7,714 nucleotides of DNA from an uncultured Oscillospiraceae bacterium (GTDB lineage: Bacteria; Bacillota; Clostridia; Oscillospirales; Oscillospiraceae). A program made the position numbers and the translations under genes. Every line of letters begins with the position of its first letter. The first letter of the stretch is position 1. The notes under the pieces are model-generated. The model had not been told where the DNA came from. It did not search any database and saw nothing but the letters and a program-made list of their open reading frames with translations. The stretch covers positions 1 through 7,714 of the forward strand of contig CANQZF010000075.1 in the NCBI GenBank assembly GCA_947628265.1, given 5' to 3'. Positions 6,725 through 7,714 of the stretch are shown piece after piece.

Positions 6725-6860
6725 GATGGATCAAAATAGGTGCGCCGTAAAAGAGATCTCACGGCAGGGGATCTTTTGACGCCGTTTCCGGCCGGGTCGC
6801 CAGCCTGGATCCGGGAAGGACGTGCCATTTTGCGTGAAACGATTTTTCTTGAACGCCTTT

Positions 6861-6890
6861 ACAATAGCACTTGTGGGGGCCCCACGTCAA
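6861..6890 (-). promoter_or_regulatory. Candidate promoter of the ABC-GH32 operon
   Basis: On the minus strand, TTGACG (6890-6885, 5 of 6) and TATTGT (6866-6861, 4 of 6) are 18 bases apart, predicting a start near 6854. With translation from GTG at 6705 this gives a leader of about 150 bases. The spacer contains the inverted repeat GTGGGGGCCCCAC (6873-6885), and a TGAAACG half-site (6835-6841) lies just downstream of the predicted start. Confidence 0.6.
6873..6885. repeat. GTGGGG/CCCCAC inverted repeat inside the operon promoter
   Basis: Two perfect 6-base arms (6873-6878 and 6880-6885) flank a single central G, in an otherwise AT-rich region. They lie between the -35 and -10 of the operon promoter and touch the -35. 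The position suits a repressor operator, but the motif differs from the TGAAA repeats near lacI, so a second regulator is possible. This role is inferred from position alone. Confidence 0.4.
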
Positions 6891-6975
6891 TGATTTTTTT
6901 CAAATTTTTCGCTGAAAATTCACATTTTGTTAGGTGCGCACAAATCCGTCGGGGTAATTTTGTGCAATTTCCCCG

Positions 6976-6998
6976 TGAAATCTCGCAAAATCGTTTCA
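6976..6998. promoter_or_regulatory. Candidate operator, TGAAA-N13-TTTCA
   Basis: The half-sites TGAAAT (6976-6981) and CGTTTCA (6992-6998) form a 5-bp inverted repeat with a 13-base spacer containing CGCAAAA. It lies between the two divergent promoters, 20 bases upstream of the lacI -35. The same half-sites recur at 6835-6841, 7003-7008, 7031-7036, 7054-7060 and 7070-7075, a density expected for regulator binding sites. Confidence 0.4.
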
Positions 6999-7017
6999 TA
7001 AAATTTCAGGAAACCCC

Positions 7018-7046
7018 TTTACAAACACCGTGAAATATGGTAAGCT
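7018..7046 (+). promoter_or_regulatory. Candidate promoter of the lacI-family gene
   Basis: TTTACA (7018-7023, 5 of 6 match) is followed after 17 bases by TAAGCT (7041-7046), only 3 of 6, so the -10 is weak. The predicted start is near 7053, about 40 bases before the ATG. The inverted repeat GAAATA-N9-TATTTC (7032-7052) overlaps the -10, which would allow autorepression. Confidence 0.4.
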
Positions 7047-7075
7047 TATTTCGTGAAACGCAAAAGAGTATTTCA
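7032..7075. promoter_or_regulatory. Candidate autoregulatory operators in front of the lacI-family gene
   Basis: Three overlapping symmetrical arrangements are visible: GAAATA-N9-TATTTC (7032-7052), TTTC-GT-GAAA (7049-7058) and TGAAA-N12-TTTCA (7054-7075). The last contains CGCAAAA like the site at 6976-6998. They cover the -10 region, the predicted start and the leader of the lacI transcript, so a protein bound here would block its transcription. Which arrangement is the true operator cannot be decided by eye. Confidence 0.4.
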
Positions 7076-7093
7076 TGCATATGAGGTGATCTG

Positions 7094-7714
7094 ATGGGAG
7101 AAGCAAACTCCGTCCCCACCATGAAGGACGTGGCCAGGGAGGCCGGCGTGGCCCTGGGGACCGTCTCCAAGGTGATGAACGGCATCCCTGTGGGGGAGAG
7201 CTACCGCAAGCGGGTGGAGGAGGCGGTGGCCAAGCTCAACTACCGTGTCAACTCCTACGCCAAGGGTCTGAAGACCAACAAGACCTACACCGTGGCGGTG
7301 CTGGTCCCGAACCTGGTGAGCCCCTTCTTCGCACGGCTGGTCAACTGCATAAACCGGGTGCTCTCGGCCCGGAAATACAGGATGCTCCTGTTCGCAACGG
7401 ACTACGACCCGGCCCAGGAGCAGGAGTACGTCATCTTAGCCGAGCAGCAGAAGGTGGACGGCATCATTTGCCTGAGCTACAACCCGGAGCTGAAGGTGTC
7501 GGAGAACGTGCCCATGGTGTCCATCGACCGCTACTTTGGCGCCCAAATCCCCTGCGTGTCCTCGGACAACTACGGCGGCGGGCGCATCGCGGCGGAGAAG
7601 CTCTACGAGAACGGCTGCCGGAATTTGGCCTTCATGCGCATCGGCTCGCGCCTGACAAACGAGCCCAACAAGCGCAAGGACGGCTTCATCTCCGCCTGCG
7701 AGGCGTTGAATTTG
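7094..7714 (+). CDS. LacI-family transcriptional regulator, N-terminal 207 residues, 3' end outside window
   Basis: The protein binds operator DNA through an N-terminal helix-turn-helix and senses a sugar through a periplasmic-binding-protein-like domain. The LacI signature is clear: TMKDVAREAGVALGTVSKVMNG (from residue 9), then YRKRVEEAVAKLNYRVN and the hinge YAKGLKTNKT (about 55-64). The sensor domain follows, with VAVLVPNLVSPFFARLV, VDGIICLS, VPMVSIDRYF and the start of a GFISACEAL segment. ATG at 7094 is chosen because GAGGTGATC (7083-7091), an extended match to the 16S 3' end, ends two bases before it; the internal ATG at 7121 has no such site. The frame is still open at the right edge, where 100-150 residues are expected to be missing. 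Its divergent position next to the transporter-GH32 operon strongly suggests a local regulator of beta-fructoside use, and the shared intergenic repeats suggest autoregulation. Confidence 0.93.
   Translation, partial: MGEANSVPTMKDVAREAGVALGTVSKVMNGIPVGESYRKRVEEAVAKLNYRVNSYAKGLKTNKTYTVAVLVPNLVSPFFARLVNCINRVLSARKYRMLLFATDYDPAQEQEYVILAEQQKVDGIICLSYNPELKVSENVPMVSIDRYFGAQIPCVSSDNYGGGRIAAEKLYENGCRNLAFMRIGSRLTNEPNKRKDGFISACEALNL

Noticed and set aside
6706..7093. CcpA-type cre site in the divergent intergenic region
   Set aside because: TGAAACG and CGTTTCA half-sites resemble cre halves, but none has the 14-base spacing of TGWNANCGNTNWCA; they fit better as half-sites of the local LacI regulator.
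1..7714. CRISPR array, insertion sequence, phage genes, rRNA or a novel defence system
   Set aside because: No regularly spaced repeats, no transposase or integrase frame, no rRNA-like sequence, and every substantial gene belongs to a known carbohydrate-use family.

Overview
The window looks like part of a chromosome from a GC-rich, Gram-positive gut-type Clostridia bacterium (Oscillospiraceae-like). The evidence is a strong G/C bias at third codon positions, Bacillota-type Shine-Dalgarno sites (AGGAGG, AAAGGAG), a lipoprotein signal with an LAAC lipobox, and an LplB/LplC-type sugar ABC transporter encoded without its own ATPase. The taxonomic placement is inferred from these features, not from a database match.

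Left part (about 1-1063, + strand): the 3' end of a glycoside hydrolase family 3 gene (end of the GH3 C-terminal domain, Fn3-like domain and a Clostridia-type C-terminal tail), followed by a near-perfect intrinsic terminator (1081-1113).

Non-coding stretch 1114-1520: AT-richer than the genes and not empty. On the minus strand it holds what reads as the promoter and 5' half of a tRNA-Arg gene (1308 down to 1273), which stops resembling a tRNA inside the anticodon loop. Beyond the break, toward the GH3 gene, lie a 6-bp-stem hairpin and three GTAGTCA repeats (two exactly 11 bp apart), which resemble integrase arm-type sites. I interpret this as the junction or scar of an integrated mobile element. 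No integrase is visible. A 10-bp-stem hairpin (1467-1491) closes the operon on the right.

Main locus (6890 down to 1521, minus strand): an operon for uptake and cleavage of beta-fructosides. The order is LplB-type permease, LplC/YtcP-type permease, lipoprotein solute-binding protein, then a cytoplasmic GH32 beta-fructofuranosidase. The binding protein captures a sugar or short oligosaccharide, the two permeases form the channel, a shared MsmX-type ATPase encoded elsewhere presumably powers it, and GH32 removes terminal fructose inside the cell. A 10-bp hairpin without a U-tract lies between the binding-protein gene and GH32.

Right part (7094-7714, + strand): the first 207 codons of a divergently transcribed LacI-family regulator that runs off the window. 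The 388-bp divergent intergenic region carries a candidate promoter for each direction and repeated TGAAA/TTTCA half-sites, so this regulator probably controls both itself and the operon.

The genes belong to known families. The least expected structure is the split tRNA-Arg and arm-repeat region at 1144-1357.
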